Part shown: one piece after another, positions 54,321 through 64,000 of the stretch
How the letters are laid out: each line of letters begins with the position of its first letter
How positions within the stretch are numbered: position 1 is the stretch's first letter
From: Sarcocystis neurona
Taxonomy: Eukaryota > Apicomplexa > Conoidasida > Eucoccidiorida > Sarcocystidae
Assembly: GCA_000727475.1 (NCBI GenBank)
Contig: KL647307.1
Span: 1,260,895 to 1,324,894 of the forward strand
DNA: 64,000 bases
Direction: 5' to 3'
The notes under the pieces: generated by a model
What the model saw: the letters and a program-made list of their open reading frames with translations, nothing else
The model's database searches: none
Told to the model about the DNA's origin: nothing
Translations under genes and position numbers: made by a program

Positions 54321-57300
54321 TGGCAATGCGTGTCGGAAAAGCCATGTATAACATGGGTGTGAAGAAGTAGCAGCAGGAGCCCCGCGTGCAAGCGTTGTTT
54401 CCTGTACGTGGAAGTGCACAAGGGCGCTTTTTTTTGAAAAACCTCTATACAGAGAATCTTGGGGAGATGCGCTTCTGTTCCGCAATCACTACGTACATAG
54501 ACGTGAATGACACACGTGTGCATATATATATATATATATATATATGGGACGCAAGCTTAACGGCACACATTTGAGATTTGCTGGATGTCTGTATGCTTAA
54601 GCATGTCTGCATCTAAGTATAAATTTTTAAAATGTAACTACCAGTTTTCACATCGCGCCTCATCAAACTGAATAAAGCAAAAGTGTGTACCATGCGCGTT
54701 CACACATAGCGCACCGTGCAGGCGCGCGCCGTGGACGCGCGGTGCTGCAAAAGAATTGCGTTCCCGGAATCTCAGCAGGAACATTTTATGTGTCTCCTTA
54801 TCTTTACATCTAACGACGTTTGTTCTCCGTGTAACGAGTTCGTTCACTTTTCGACAAACGTGCTCCCACGGCGCCAGCCACTTCCTCTCAGCGTCCCTCT
54901 CTGGATCTGTTCTGCGGCCCTCCTACTTCCAATCTTTACCTGTGGTATGTCCGATGCCAGCGGACATGCGGGCAGCGCCTGTCTATGTAGAAACCTGTGT
55001 AAAACTCCGCATCAGAACTGTCGGTGTCCATCACACAATTGTCTGCGTTCACCGCATTCGGGCGGTTCGTGTACCTCTAAGGTCTGCTTGTAACGTGTGT
55101 GTTTATGGAATGTACTTCGTATACATAGGTAAACCTTTTGGGTTTTTTTCCGTAAAACACCAATGCAGTGACGTTTCCGAACAAGCAAACAATGTGCTGA
55201 CGCATTCGTTGTATACCCTGGGATTCAAATTGAGCTCGACGGTCAATTCGCATATAGGCGTGCATGGGCGCACAGCCATTTAGGGAGACACTAGACATGT
55301 GTTCGACGGCGGCCTGAAGGTTTGAGAACCCAAGACGATCAGTGTGCAGGAGGAACTGCGCGTGCACACGCTCACCAGCTCACGACTAGCAAAGCCTGTT
55401 TGTGCCCCCCGCCGACTGCGGCTTTCGAATACAATGCCACACATACCAATGTGATCCGGAAATAATCTATGATGGGACGGGAAGAATTCACATGTCTGGC
55501 TATTCAACTAATGCGCCTACCGAGTTAGTATGTTCATACCAGCGTCAGGAGTCCACGCAGTCAAGGTCCATGCGGGCACGTATACCGTACAGTGTGATAC
55601 TATATGTGGGTTCGTGAGGCGGCAGTCACTACAGAAACGCGCACAGAGAGCGGTATACGCTTACCCAGGTGCACAGCTGGGGTTGCAAGCCCGGTGCCAC
55701 CTATGGTGTCTTTTGCTATTCCGCTGAACCGAGCCGAATGCCACATATTTCTGCAGGGGTTGTGATTATGATTCTCTTTGTCAAGAAGTTACGCTTGGCT
55801 GCACGAAATCTAAAACAGGTATCCCTCTTGGCACCCGCCGATTGACTACGCCATTTCCTACTTAGTCCGTGTTCCGTTCGCATTCGAAGGCTACTTTTTG
55901 ACGCCGATGCCGCCGTAGGCGCTTCGTAGTGACTGCTGCCGTCCTAGTTGCACACAGGTCTTTCAGTCAAAGGCTACTTTTTGACCCCGATACCGCTGTA
56001 GGCGCTTCGCAGTGATTATTGTTATTGTGTTAGTTGCGCACAGGCCTTTCAGTTGCGTTTCTATGCTTTCTCCGTCCTACCTTCTACGCAAGAAGATATC
56101 CTTGCTATCTTCCTACTTCGTGGCCACCGGTCAGCGCGCCATGCACTGTGCCGTCACCATCGCTGCTACCACATTCCATATTCCTTTTGTAGCAGAAGCT
56201 GTTGCTCACACCCTATAGCTCTCTCGGTACTGCCGTTTTTGAAAGATTAATATCACTGTGGTGCCCAGTCACCACACGTCTCGGGGTGCGTTTCCCGTCG
56301 TGACGGTCTGTCAAGCTCACTATCGTATCTCCCGCATCGTCTGACAAGAGGCTTCAGGCTTTTGCTCAACAAGGGTGTAGCGCCAACGTGAATGCACAAT
56401 GAGCGGCTTCTTCGTTTTCCCCTCGAGACTCGGTGTGCAACAGTCTGCGTACGTATGCACGAACCTGTGCTACGGGCATACCCTAGGGCATGCCCGAGGT
56501 AGCCTGCAGTTCCGCACGCTACGCTGCTGGCTGCTGAACGTCTGTAGTCAGAACGACATCTGTTGGGCTGCCCTGAGTGGTGCCGCAGCAATGAACACGC
56601 GCACGTATGCTGATTCTGTAGCAGTTCAAGACCAATTAAAACTTCGCTGCAAAGTTACCTGCACAGAATCGTGCTTCAGCTGAGGGTGGTCACCTGAGAG
56701 TCCGTGTACGCACGCCGATGTTTCTATGAAGCACACAGGCAGATACTTTTTGTAGAGCCCTACAACAAGAGTTCGAAGTGACAGGATGTGTTAGAGAAAG
56801 CCAACTGAAGAAACAATGTGTGCACGCTGGACGTGTAAGAACCTCCGCATCTACGCACGTTTGCAGAAAAGAAACGAGGTTAAACCACCACCACATAGTA
56901 AATATTTGACGCAGATGTCCACGCCTGCAGCTAATTTCCGCGCAACGGTCATCTCGATGCGCCAAAGAAGCTGTGCATGAAGTACGGCTCTGTGTGCTTC
57001 CACGTATTTGTAGAGATACACGCGTTCACGTACATTCTGTTTGACAAGTGCCTGCGTGTAAAGTGTGAATGTGTCACTGGAAATGAAGGTTTCCACGAAC
57101 GGACACCTTTACAGAGGAACGTCCTCTGTAAGCACTACCTCGCTCTTTGGCGTGTGCTCTTGTAGTCCAGCAACCTCGCAGCCAAACTACGACGCAGCGA
57201 CAAGAATCAGAGTTGCTGCTGCTGCGGTGAAATTTCAGAGCTCTCATCTGGCGTTCCCGTTAATGACCGCCCCTTCAAAGCAACAGGCAGTGGTATGATC

Positions 57301-57701
57301 TAATCTTGAAGGTTCGCTCCTCGAGCTTCCTCTTCTTCCGGTAGATGACACTCCTACTCTCCGTCGCTCTTCTTCATGTGAAGCAGCTAGTTAGTACTTG
57401 GCTGTTGTGAGCAAGCCCCTTCTTCTCTTCTTACGGAGGTTTCTAACAAAGGCGTGATGGGGCTACTCCGGCTGTTTTTTGTTACAACTGATGCTGTTGT
57501 TGCCGACTGCTTCCAATGATTACTTCCCTTGGTCGTAGTTATGATTGAAGTGGCCGCCGTCACAGGGCTCGCTAACCACCCTTGCCGCTGCTGCTACAGC
57601 GACTGATGTCTGTTGTTGCTGCTGTACCTGCGTTTTACCAGTGCCATGCGTCAGACCACAGAACTGTTGAAGAGAGCTCATCTAGCAATGATGGACAACA
57701 A
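54321..57701. other. Convergent spacer between CS-domain gene and CLUAP1
   Basis: The 3' ends of a plus-strand and a minus-strand gene face each other here. It contains a (TA)n run at about 54523-54546 and an 83-bp duplication at 55887-56052. Some frames (for example plus 54756-55283, 175 codons) are not repeat-driven, but no domain or splice chain was recognised. Confidence 0.55.
55887..56052. repeat. Two-copy tandem duplication, 83-bp period
   Basis: Copy 1 (55887-55969) and copy 2 (55970-56052) share AAGGCTACTTTTTGACSCCG, then GTAGGCGCTTCG, then CCTAGTTG/GTTAGTTG and CACAGGYCTTTCAGT. Identity is high. No coding role is seen. Confidence 0.85.
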
Positions 57702-60700
57702 TCAGAAAAGCACGTCCTGCAGGGCTTGCATACGAAAGCGCTGCTGCTCTTGTCGTCTTTCTTGAGGGCTTAGAAAATCTTTGCGCAGACCAGCTTCAAA
57801 GGCGTCGGCTTCGTCTTCATCCTCCTCTGCGTTGATCAGGAATCCCACGTCTCGCGATCTGGGTTGTGGCACCGGATCGGTGGGTACTTCCGTGACACTT
57901 CTGCTAGCAGCGCAGTGGCTGTCGTCCCCGCTACAGCTCTTTCTTCTCACGCTGCGGTTGCTGCTGCTACAAGCGCTTCTTGCTTCGAACGAGTGGCCAC
58001 ACAGTCGGCCTGACCTAGACGCCTTTGAAAAATATGTTGGGACACTGCTCGATATCACTGTCGGATGTCGTGCCGCTACTGCTGCAGAGTTACATCTACG
58101 CAGATTGACTGATCCATCGGTACACCTGGAGAATGAAGAAGTCCCTGAGGAGTAGAAACAGCGGGGAGTTCAGGCATCACTCTCCTAAGATGGGGTACAA
58201 GTAAGACATGATTTTAGTGTGCATGTGTATGTACAGCTGTGTTAGTTTTCACTCAAGTGACAACAGAGGGCGCGCACAAGTATGTGTGTGTTACTACCCA
58301 AACGAGGAGCTGTTACGTGAGTACGTCTGTACGGATGAGTACGATCAGATGTAGTCATCCATGGAGACGTCCAAGCAGGTGCGAACCTGTTTGTCTTCTT
58401 CGCTGAAGTGAAATTTGGCCACGTCTTGCTAAGCGCTACCATACTTTGAAAAAAAAAAAAGAAAACACTTTACCACTGGACATCCTCCAAATACTTGCGC
58501 CACACATGTGTGCGTACACACCCAAGTGGGTGTACAACCGTGTAGCCCCAAGTCCTCACAATCGTAGCTAAGTCTCCCACGTTTCAAATCAGAAGTGTGG
58601 AACAGTACACTACTTCCCTGTTTGTGCGTATAGACACATTTCACAACCATGCGATGAACTGCGTCAATTCAAGTCCCAGTGTAGTGGCTGAAACGCACTT
58701 CTCCTGAAAGTCAAAGAAGTCAGTATGGCTGTTCTTTTAGGAGTAATACGTGGACATATTTGGGTTTGTGCACCTTCGAATGCTCAAACGTACACTAACA
58801 CGCGCTTGCTACTTACACAGCACACTGGCACCTGTTACGCTACGCCGCATTCCCTACCAATGAATGCATATTTTTGCAAGCGTTTCCAGTACAGCTCGAC
58901 CAGTCATTCTCTTTGTCACCGTCGCAGCGGGTTATTTTCCATAATTCCACCAATCCCCACTTCCGAACAGCCGCAGTTACGCAGCCTTCGCAACTGTGGA
59001 TTGGAAGACACGGCGTTTGTAGGCGGTGCACGTGTATGTGTCTAGAGAATATGCAGACACACAGGAGAAAAAGGATTGCACTTGCACGCAGTGTATATAA
59101 TGAAGAACTTCTACGATAGCAGCGATCTGCAAAGCCTTCCCGTCGGTGACCTCCTTTCGCTGTCGCACAGGACACTCCAGTTGTAAGCATATTCACCTCT
59201 ATGTTGGGTAAAAGTGGCAGTTACGTATTAGAGGTCCCACGAAGAATATCCAGAAGGAAACTTCGCCCTTGTAAAGAGTCGGCAATGAGCCCGCCTGCTC
59301 TTGGTCTCAGGCACTTACTTTCATGGTTAAAGGCGCAGAGCTCAGTTGAGTGCCTACGACCTTCACTACGACTGCTTAGGTAATCTTCCCCGCTACTTCT
59401 CCTCGTGGAACTAGAGTCCCCCACACGGAAGGCGCTAAGACATGGTTCTCTGTCTTTGCGCAGTAGCGCGTCCTCCTCCTGCATACATAGAAGACAACCA
59501 TAAGCGGAATCTTGAACAGAAAAGGTATCCAATGAAACAATGCTTTCAAAAGCGCTAGGAATTGCGTATATGCACAGCATTCCGGCTTTAGTGAAACTTC
59601 ACGCGCCTGCAGAATAAGGGATAAGGAATGCGGAGAGGTCCTTGAAACCATGCACTCGTCGTCAAGTAAGCAACTGTGCACACTTATTGCCAAGCACTGA
59701 ACAAGAAACGTAGGTGTTTCTTACCTATGGGTCAGCGTGGCTCACAGAGACTATCAGCCACCTCTTCCCCCCGTATGGCACGGCCTGATGCAAGCTAGCT
59801 CACTTGCATGAATATTACAACAGAGAGGGCACGCTGCGGTCAGGAAACATTTGCAGGGTAACACGGGGGGAGGTGACGAGGGCAAAGTGTGACAGATCGT
59901 CCGCTTAAGACAGTTCCACGCGAAGTTCTGTACGCGAACCCCAAAGCGGGTACTCACGTGCACGTGGGCACACGCATACCTATGGTCTCCCTGTGTATTC
60001 GTATGCAGACAAATATTACTTCCTGTCTACTCTTGTAGACACAAATAATTCATCAGCACGCAGGTCTGCCACTGTCGACGCTGTAGTGGCAGAGGTCTCG
60101 TGCGCAGTACTTTTTAAGGTGAGGTGTAAAGTGAAAGGGATTTCCGGGTACAACCTTGTCCACGGCGACACCAGCACGCCCACATGCGTACGCGCGCAGT
60201 GGGATGCAGACGCCTTCATTGGTCCGCTGCTGCAAGTCAAATCCATGCGAACGTCTGTCCTAGGGTGCACGGTGACGCTGTGCTGTCTGTGATACTAACC
60301 GTACAAATGGCGCTTGCAGAGTAGCCTATGGTTCCACTTTCAGTGTATGCGTACTGACACCCTCAGGTCCAACAGTGTGCTCCGTAGCCGTTTAGTATGC
60401 TTGAGTTCTAATGAATACGGATACACATGTGTTAACCTTTTTGGTGAAGAAGACTTACAACAAATAACTGTTGTGTGTCACGAAGCTGAGATGCGCATTG
60501 TTGATGTTTGTCAAATATCCAATATACTTTTAGCACAGTCCTAAAGCAAGATGGGTGGGGACCTCGGGAATCCTTTTCAGGAAGGTCGAACAGCAGCTTG
60601 TTATCAGAGCAAGACTTGCCTTTCGGCCCTTGTCTGTCGAACTTTCGTGCTGCTCATGGTTTTTCGAGTCTCCCTTTGGCCGCCTGCAATCCCAGAGATC

Positions 60701-63700
60701 TGTATCTCCTCCCTGAGCTGCTGCTTCCTGTCCTGTTTTATACGCGGTCAGCAGGTGCTGGTCTTCCGGTTGGTCGAAGTGCTGCTGCTGAAGTTGTCGC
60801 CTTGGCGTGTGTTCTAGGTCTTGGAACATTGCACTTACTGTCAGTGCCCCTCTTCCACGGTTAGCGAAGCGCTCCTGCTCACGCCTTGTTGCACACTTTT
60901 CTGTTTCGTTGCTCGCAGCCGACGCATATTTCGAGCAAGGGAAATCTTCCTCAACATCGCTGCTGTCAGCGTCGAAGGCTCGCAGCAACTGGGCAGCGTC
61001 TTCCCGCAGCTTTTCTTGCACCTGCTGCAACTGCCGCTGCTGCGCTCTCTGCAGTTGCTGCTCCTCCTGACGCGGCTTCTCTGCCTGCTGCTCCAGAAAT
61101 CGTTCATTGCGTATACAAGTCACGTATGTGACGTACGTGCCATGCAGCTCATTCTGTCAAGCACAGTCAAATGGCAAAAGAAAGTGTAGATGGCGCACAG
61201 ACAGTTTAGCGGCGTATCAGATGATGATCAGAAAAAACGCGACGCGTTTGCCGACGTGCAAGCGTCTCCAGTATGGTGTACACATTTGTCTCCCTACCGT
61301 CTGCTGTTCGTCACCATGTAGAATTGCACCAGAGGGAAGCAGGGATCAAACGGAACCAAACTGCTCAGCAGCTCAACGTGATACACCTTAGTATACCTCA
61401 AAGGAACAGTACGGTAGAAAGTGAACAGAAAAACAGCGGTAAGAGAGACGGTTGAAGGGAGAAAAGCGAGCAGAACTCGACCAAGAAGCTGAAAACGTGG
61501 GTAGAACGGGGGGAAGAAAGGCACAACATATCTACCTTGCACTTCCTTCCGTTTGTACTGAGATCCACGTGGACATCTAGCACGTGGAATCCGGGTTTCT
61601 CACTGAAACTCTCACAGTGCGCCATTTTCGCCTTGACAGATCTTGTTATCACTTCAGGCTACAAAACGGGCCCGTGCACTTTTATGAGCGGTATTAGCAA
61701 AAGTCGTGGACCAACGCGAGCGTCTACAGAAAGACTTTTGTATGCGTGTGTGTTCTCACGCATGCGTTACATGCAGACCTGCATACTTTTTGCGAACACT
61801 TGCATACGTGTAAGTGCACAATACAGAGGAGCGAGTGAGTACAGGGGCGTTTACGTATACTCACGAAACCGCAACGCCGCCTTCAAATTTTCTTGACATC
61901 CAACTGTCGTGCGGCTAATGCTTTAACAAGACGGATAACTACCTGTTGGCCACAGCTAGCATCGAATCCGGAGACCTCGCTCGCTGCGTATGTGCCTGCA
62001 CGCTCTTGTGGGTACGTCACGTCAATGGGGCAAGCACCTGCGCGAAAGTAAAGTGGGCTGGAAACTTGGTCAGCCGACCAGAATGCGGCGAACACCTTGG
62101 TGAGGTTGCGTACAATTCGGCAAGTCAGAAAGCACGACACGTTCGCAGCAGTTCCAATCGATCTGCATTATTTGAGTCACAACTACAGAATTCAATAACA
62201 TAGTGTCCGCGTACTGCAGCTCGCGCACTTCTGGGTAACGCAGCCTCAGCAGAACGAATCAGTGAGCTGCTAGTCTCCGCAATAGAATTCTGGAGGATGG
62301 GTACTTGTACGTTTCACTGGTGCACACGATCACATTACAAGCCCCTGGAACACGAAAAGACAAAGACCATGATTTCTTTCTCACCACGAGCTTGTCGTAT
62401 TCTTCCTGAAAAGGCGATTTCAGATCATGTACAGTCTCAAGGCGCTTCTCCACGCGTTCGTTTTCCTGCGTGGCCTAAAGCAACACATCCGGAGGCACAG
62501 CAGCTACAGCGAATGCGTCAGTTAAATGGACTTTTCTATCCGTGTGTAAGACACTGCTGTGTATGAGATTAATCCCGGATGCGTTGTCGTAAGCAGTCAT
62601 CTTCATGTCGATATGCACCACACTCTGCGAACGTTTATACGTTTAAATGTCGATCTGACATCTGCACACATATGTACGCGCATTTGTGGGTACAGAAAAG
62701 CACATGTCGTGCATCGCACAAGCACCAGCGCAACAATGGAGGTCTAAATGCAGACATCTACGGGTGTGCAAATCTTTGCCTCAAAAGCATGCGTCGAGTA
62801 CGGAGACGGTCATATCTATACCCTTGAGACTTCTGACCACTTGTTGGTCCGCTATAGGCATTCCCCTGCATGATACAGTTTTAGGAAGCCTTTAAACCGA
62901 GTAAATATTCCCGCTGAAATGCGACCTACACAGGAATGCCGTAATACTTCTTTCCCCGGACACCGTTCGACTAGGCCAACAGGGAATGCGACCGGTCTCA
63001 ATATTACCGATGTCTCTTTAATATGCCTGAGGCTTACACGTGGAGAGATAAGCAGCGCACAGCTTATTGTATTTTCCAGGTGTATACATATCTGTTAACT
63101 GGCTGTTGAACTGCTTCAATCGCAAGTAGTCCCCTCCACTTTTTCTTCTCCAAAAACTCTTGCGTGTAACGGGCTGAGCAGTTCAGGTGCAACTCCGCCC
63201 GCTTTCCCGTGAAGGCGTGCGCACCCTCAGCTGTGGGCGTCTAGTGATGCATGCACGTACAAATGGATTAAACATGAGATCATGCGGGAGAGAAAATCCG
63301 CGTCGTCTCCAGTTGTAACTGGATATCAATTCCAGGAAAACGGGCACAGTATAGAGAGTAGCCATTTACACACGCGCGCGCCTACAGGAAAAAAGTCAAT
63401 TAGTGTCAACCAAGGTATAGCCCTCAGGATACTTACGTATATTGGTCTGTAGACAAACAGAAGTACACGTAATTGTATGTAATATGAGAGACGTGTCCAG
63501 CGTTGTGTACAGAAAGAAGACACATAATCTCCACTACCTTCTGCAGACTTGCAGCGCTACTTTTGATATCCCGCTGGATCTGGTCGCATTCAATCTGCGC
63601 CTTCTTCAATTCCAACCTGTCCTTTTGCAGTTGCTTCACCAGTTCTGCCTTGACAGCAGCGTGCTGTCCTGCGGCTGTGTTCGTGTCAAGGTATAGTCCG

Positions 63701-63817
63701 AGCTGCTCGAGAAAGACCTGTGTACGTTGCCAGTAAAGCTTCCTGCTGCTGCTATTGTGCCGCTCTAAAGTGTTCCGTATTGCCCCACCGTCGTCCATTA
63801 ACTGCGAGGCTGATGAT
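57702..63817 (-). CDS. CLUAP1: CLUAP1/IFT38 intraflagellar transport protein, C-terminal half (5' part outside window)
   Basis: CLUAP1/IFT38 is an IFT-B coiled-coil subunit needed to build flagella; in coccidia only the microgamete is flagellated. Minus-strand exons: 63817-63538, 62474-62385, 61153-60839, 59478-59319 and, tentatively, 58057-57702. Internal introns are GT-AG, and the first three exon ends are phase 0. Joined across introns, the protein reads KSSAASLQK-ATQENERVEKRLETVHDLKSP, then FQEEYDKLV-NELHGTYVTYV and RNERFLEQQAEKP, then VQEKLREDAAQLLRAFDADSSD. This parallels the family's coiled coil: RKRLETLQSVRP, then DEYEKTEEELQKQY, LEQQLEDHH and the KLKEEEKRLL helix followed by Ser/Asp. 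Later exons are acidic and divergent. The N-terminal calponin-like domain (about 180 aa) must lie beyond 64000. The last exon joins in phase (A|TG) and ends with an acidic stretch and a Gln/Arg-rich tail, but its acceptor lacks a good pyrimidine tract. Confidence 0.85.
58058..59318 (-). other. CLUAP1: CLUAP1 tentative last intron
   Basis: The donor CATGAAA|GTAAGT is strong (phase 1). The proposed acceptor ATCCGACAG at 58058-58060 is weak. A further small exon near 59.1 kb (acceptor GTGCGACAG, phase-compatible) was considered but has no convincing donor. Confidence 0.4.
59479..60838 (-). other. CLUAP1: CLUAP1 intron, 1.36 kb
   Basis: The donor is CTGACA|GTAAGT and the acceptor CTATGTATGCAG, phase 0. 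The frame of the upstream exon stays open past the donor for about 100 codons, which is why a longer reading exists; the good donor consensus argues for splicing here. No other gene was seen. Confidence 0.7.
61154..62384 (-). other. CLUAP1: CLUAP1 intron, 1.23 kb
   Basis: The donor is CTCGTG|GTGAGA and the acceptor TGTGCTTGACAG, phase 0. The join continues the heptad pattern of the coiled coil without a gap. Nothing else was recognised in it. Confidence 0.8.
62475..63537 (-). other. CLUAP1: CLUAP1 intron, 1.06 kb
   Basis: The donor is CAGAAG|GTAGTG and the acceptor GATGTGTTGCTTTAG, phase 0. No repeats or other features stand out. Confidence 0.8.
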
Positions 63818-64000
63818 CTGCGACAACATGACACAACAGAAGTTGAAGGAATATTACAGGCTCGTTGCGTGATATATCTGAGCAGCAGGGTGCCACAGCT
63901 GGAGACCCGTAGAGGTTACAGAAAAATGTTTTTGTATGCATTTGTGGAGGACGACAAAGCGTAAAGGCTTCCCGTACGCGAACGCAGCTTTCGTAGGTCT
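63818..64000 (-). other. CLUAP1: Probable CLUAP1 intron running off the window
   Basis: The acceptor CATGTTGTCGCAG precedes the first visible exon. An in-frame ATG exists within that exon (12th codon), but the N-terminal domain of the family would then be missing, so an upstream exon beyond 64000 is more likely. Confidence 0.55.

Noticed and set aside
54756..55283. 175-codon plus-strand frame in the convergent spacer
   Set aside because: No recognisable domain, no repeat of conserved motifs and no exon chain; consistent with a chance frame.
1..64000. CRISPR arrays, prophage, insertion sequences or bacterial defence systems
   Set aside because: The window is eukaryotic with spliceosomal introns; the repeats are tandem microsatellites and minisatellites without spacers or transposase genes.

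Overview
The window looks like nuclear DNA of a coccidian apicomplexan, most likely Eimeria or a close eimeriid. The evidence is spliceosomal introns, abundant CTG/CAG trinucleotide tracts that run through exons and introns alike, long homopolymeric Ala/Gln/Ser stretches inserted into otherwise conserved proteins, and introns and spacers full of (TA)n, (GT)n and TGTATA-type microsatellites. No bacterial operon, insertion sequence, CRISPR array or rRNA was seen. The organism call is inference; the genes were recognised by eye from conserved motifs, and exon joins were checked for GT/GC..AG borders and phase continuity.

Layout. (1) 1425-8705, minus: one uninterrupted 2426-codon gene for an SLC6-type sodium:neurotransmitter symporter, whose membrane core is split by large low-complexity insertions. 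(2) 8706-18031: about 9.3 kb without a convincing gene, holding diverged tandem duplications. (3) 18032-39929, plus: a 12-exon, about 22 kb gene for UBA3, the catalytic subunit of the NEDD8-activating enzyme. The exons sum to 2721 nt (906 aa plus stop) with every phase matching. One intron uses a GC donor, the N-terminus has a roughly 310-residue low-complexity extension, and a roughly 170-residue Ala-rich block sits in the adenylation half. (4) 42119-42190, plus: a tRNA-His(GTG). (5) 44619-45884, minus: a three-exon classical cytosolic-type thioredoxin (105 aa). (6) 47586-54320, plus: a six-exon CS-domain (p23/NudC/CacyBP-like) co-chaperone-type protein of about 299 aa, divergent from the thioredoxin. 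(7) 57702-63817, minus: the C-terminal half of CLUAP1/IFT38, an intraflagellar transport protein whose N-terminal exons lie beyond base 64000; its last exon is tentative.

The genes do not form a pathway. UBA3 acts in neddylation, thioredoxin and the CS protein are redox and folding housekeeping genes, CLUAP1 belongs to the flagellum-building machinery used by the microgamete, and the SLC6 protein is a membrane transporter. The main interest is genome architecture: exons scattered in long microsatellite-rich introns, 3' splice sites embedded in CTG..CAG tracts, recurrent 45-bp minisatellites, and conserved enzymes inflated by low-complexity insertions. I did not find a convincing previously undescribed system.
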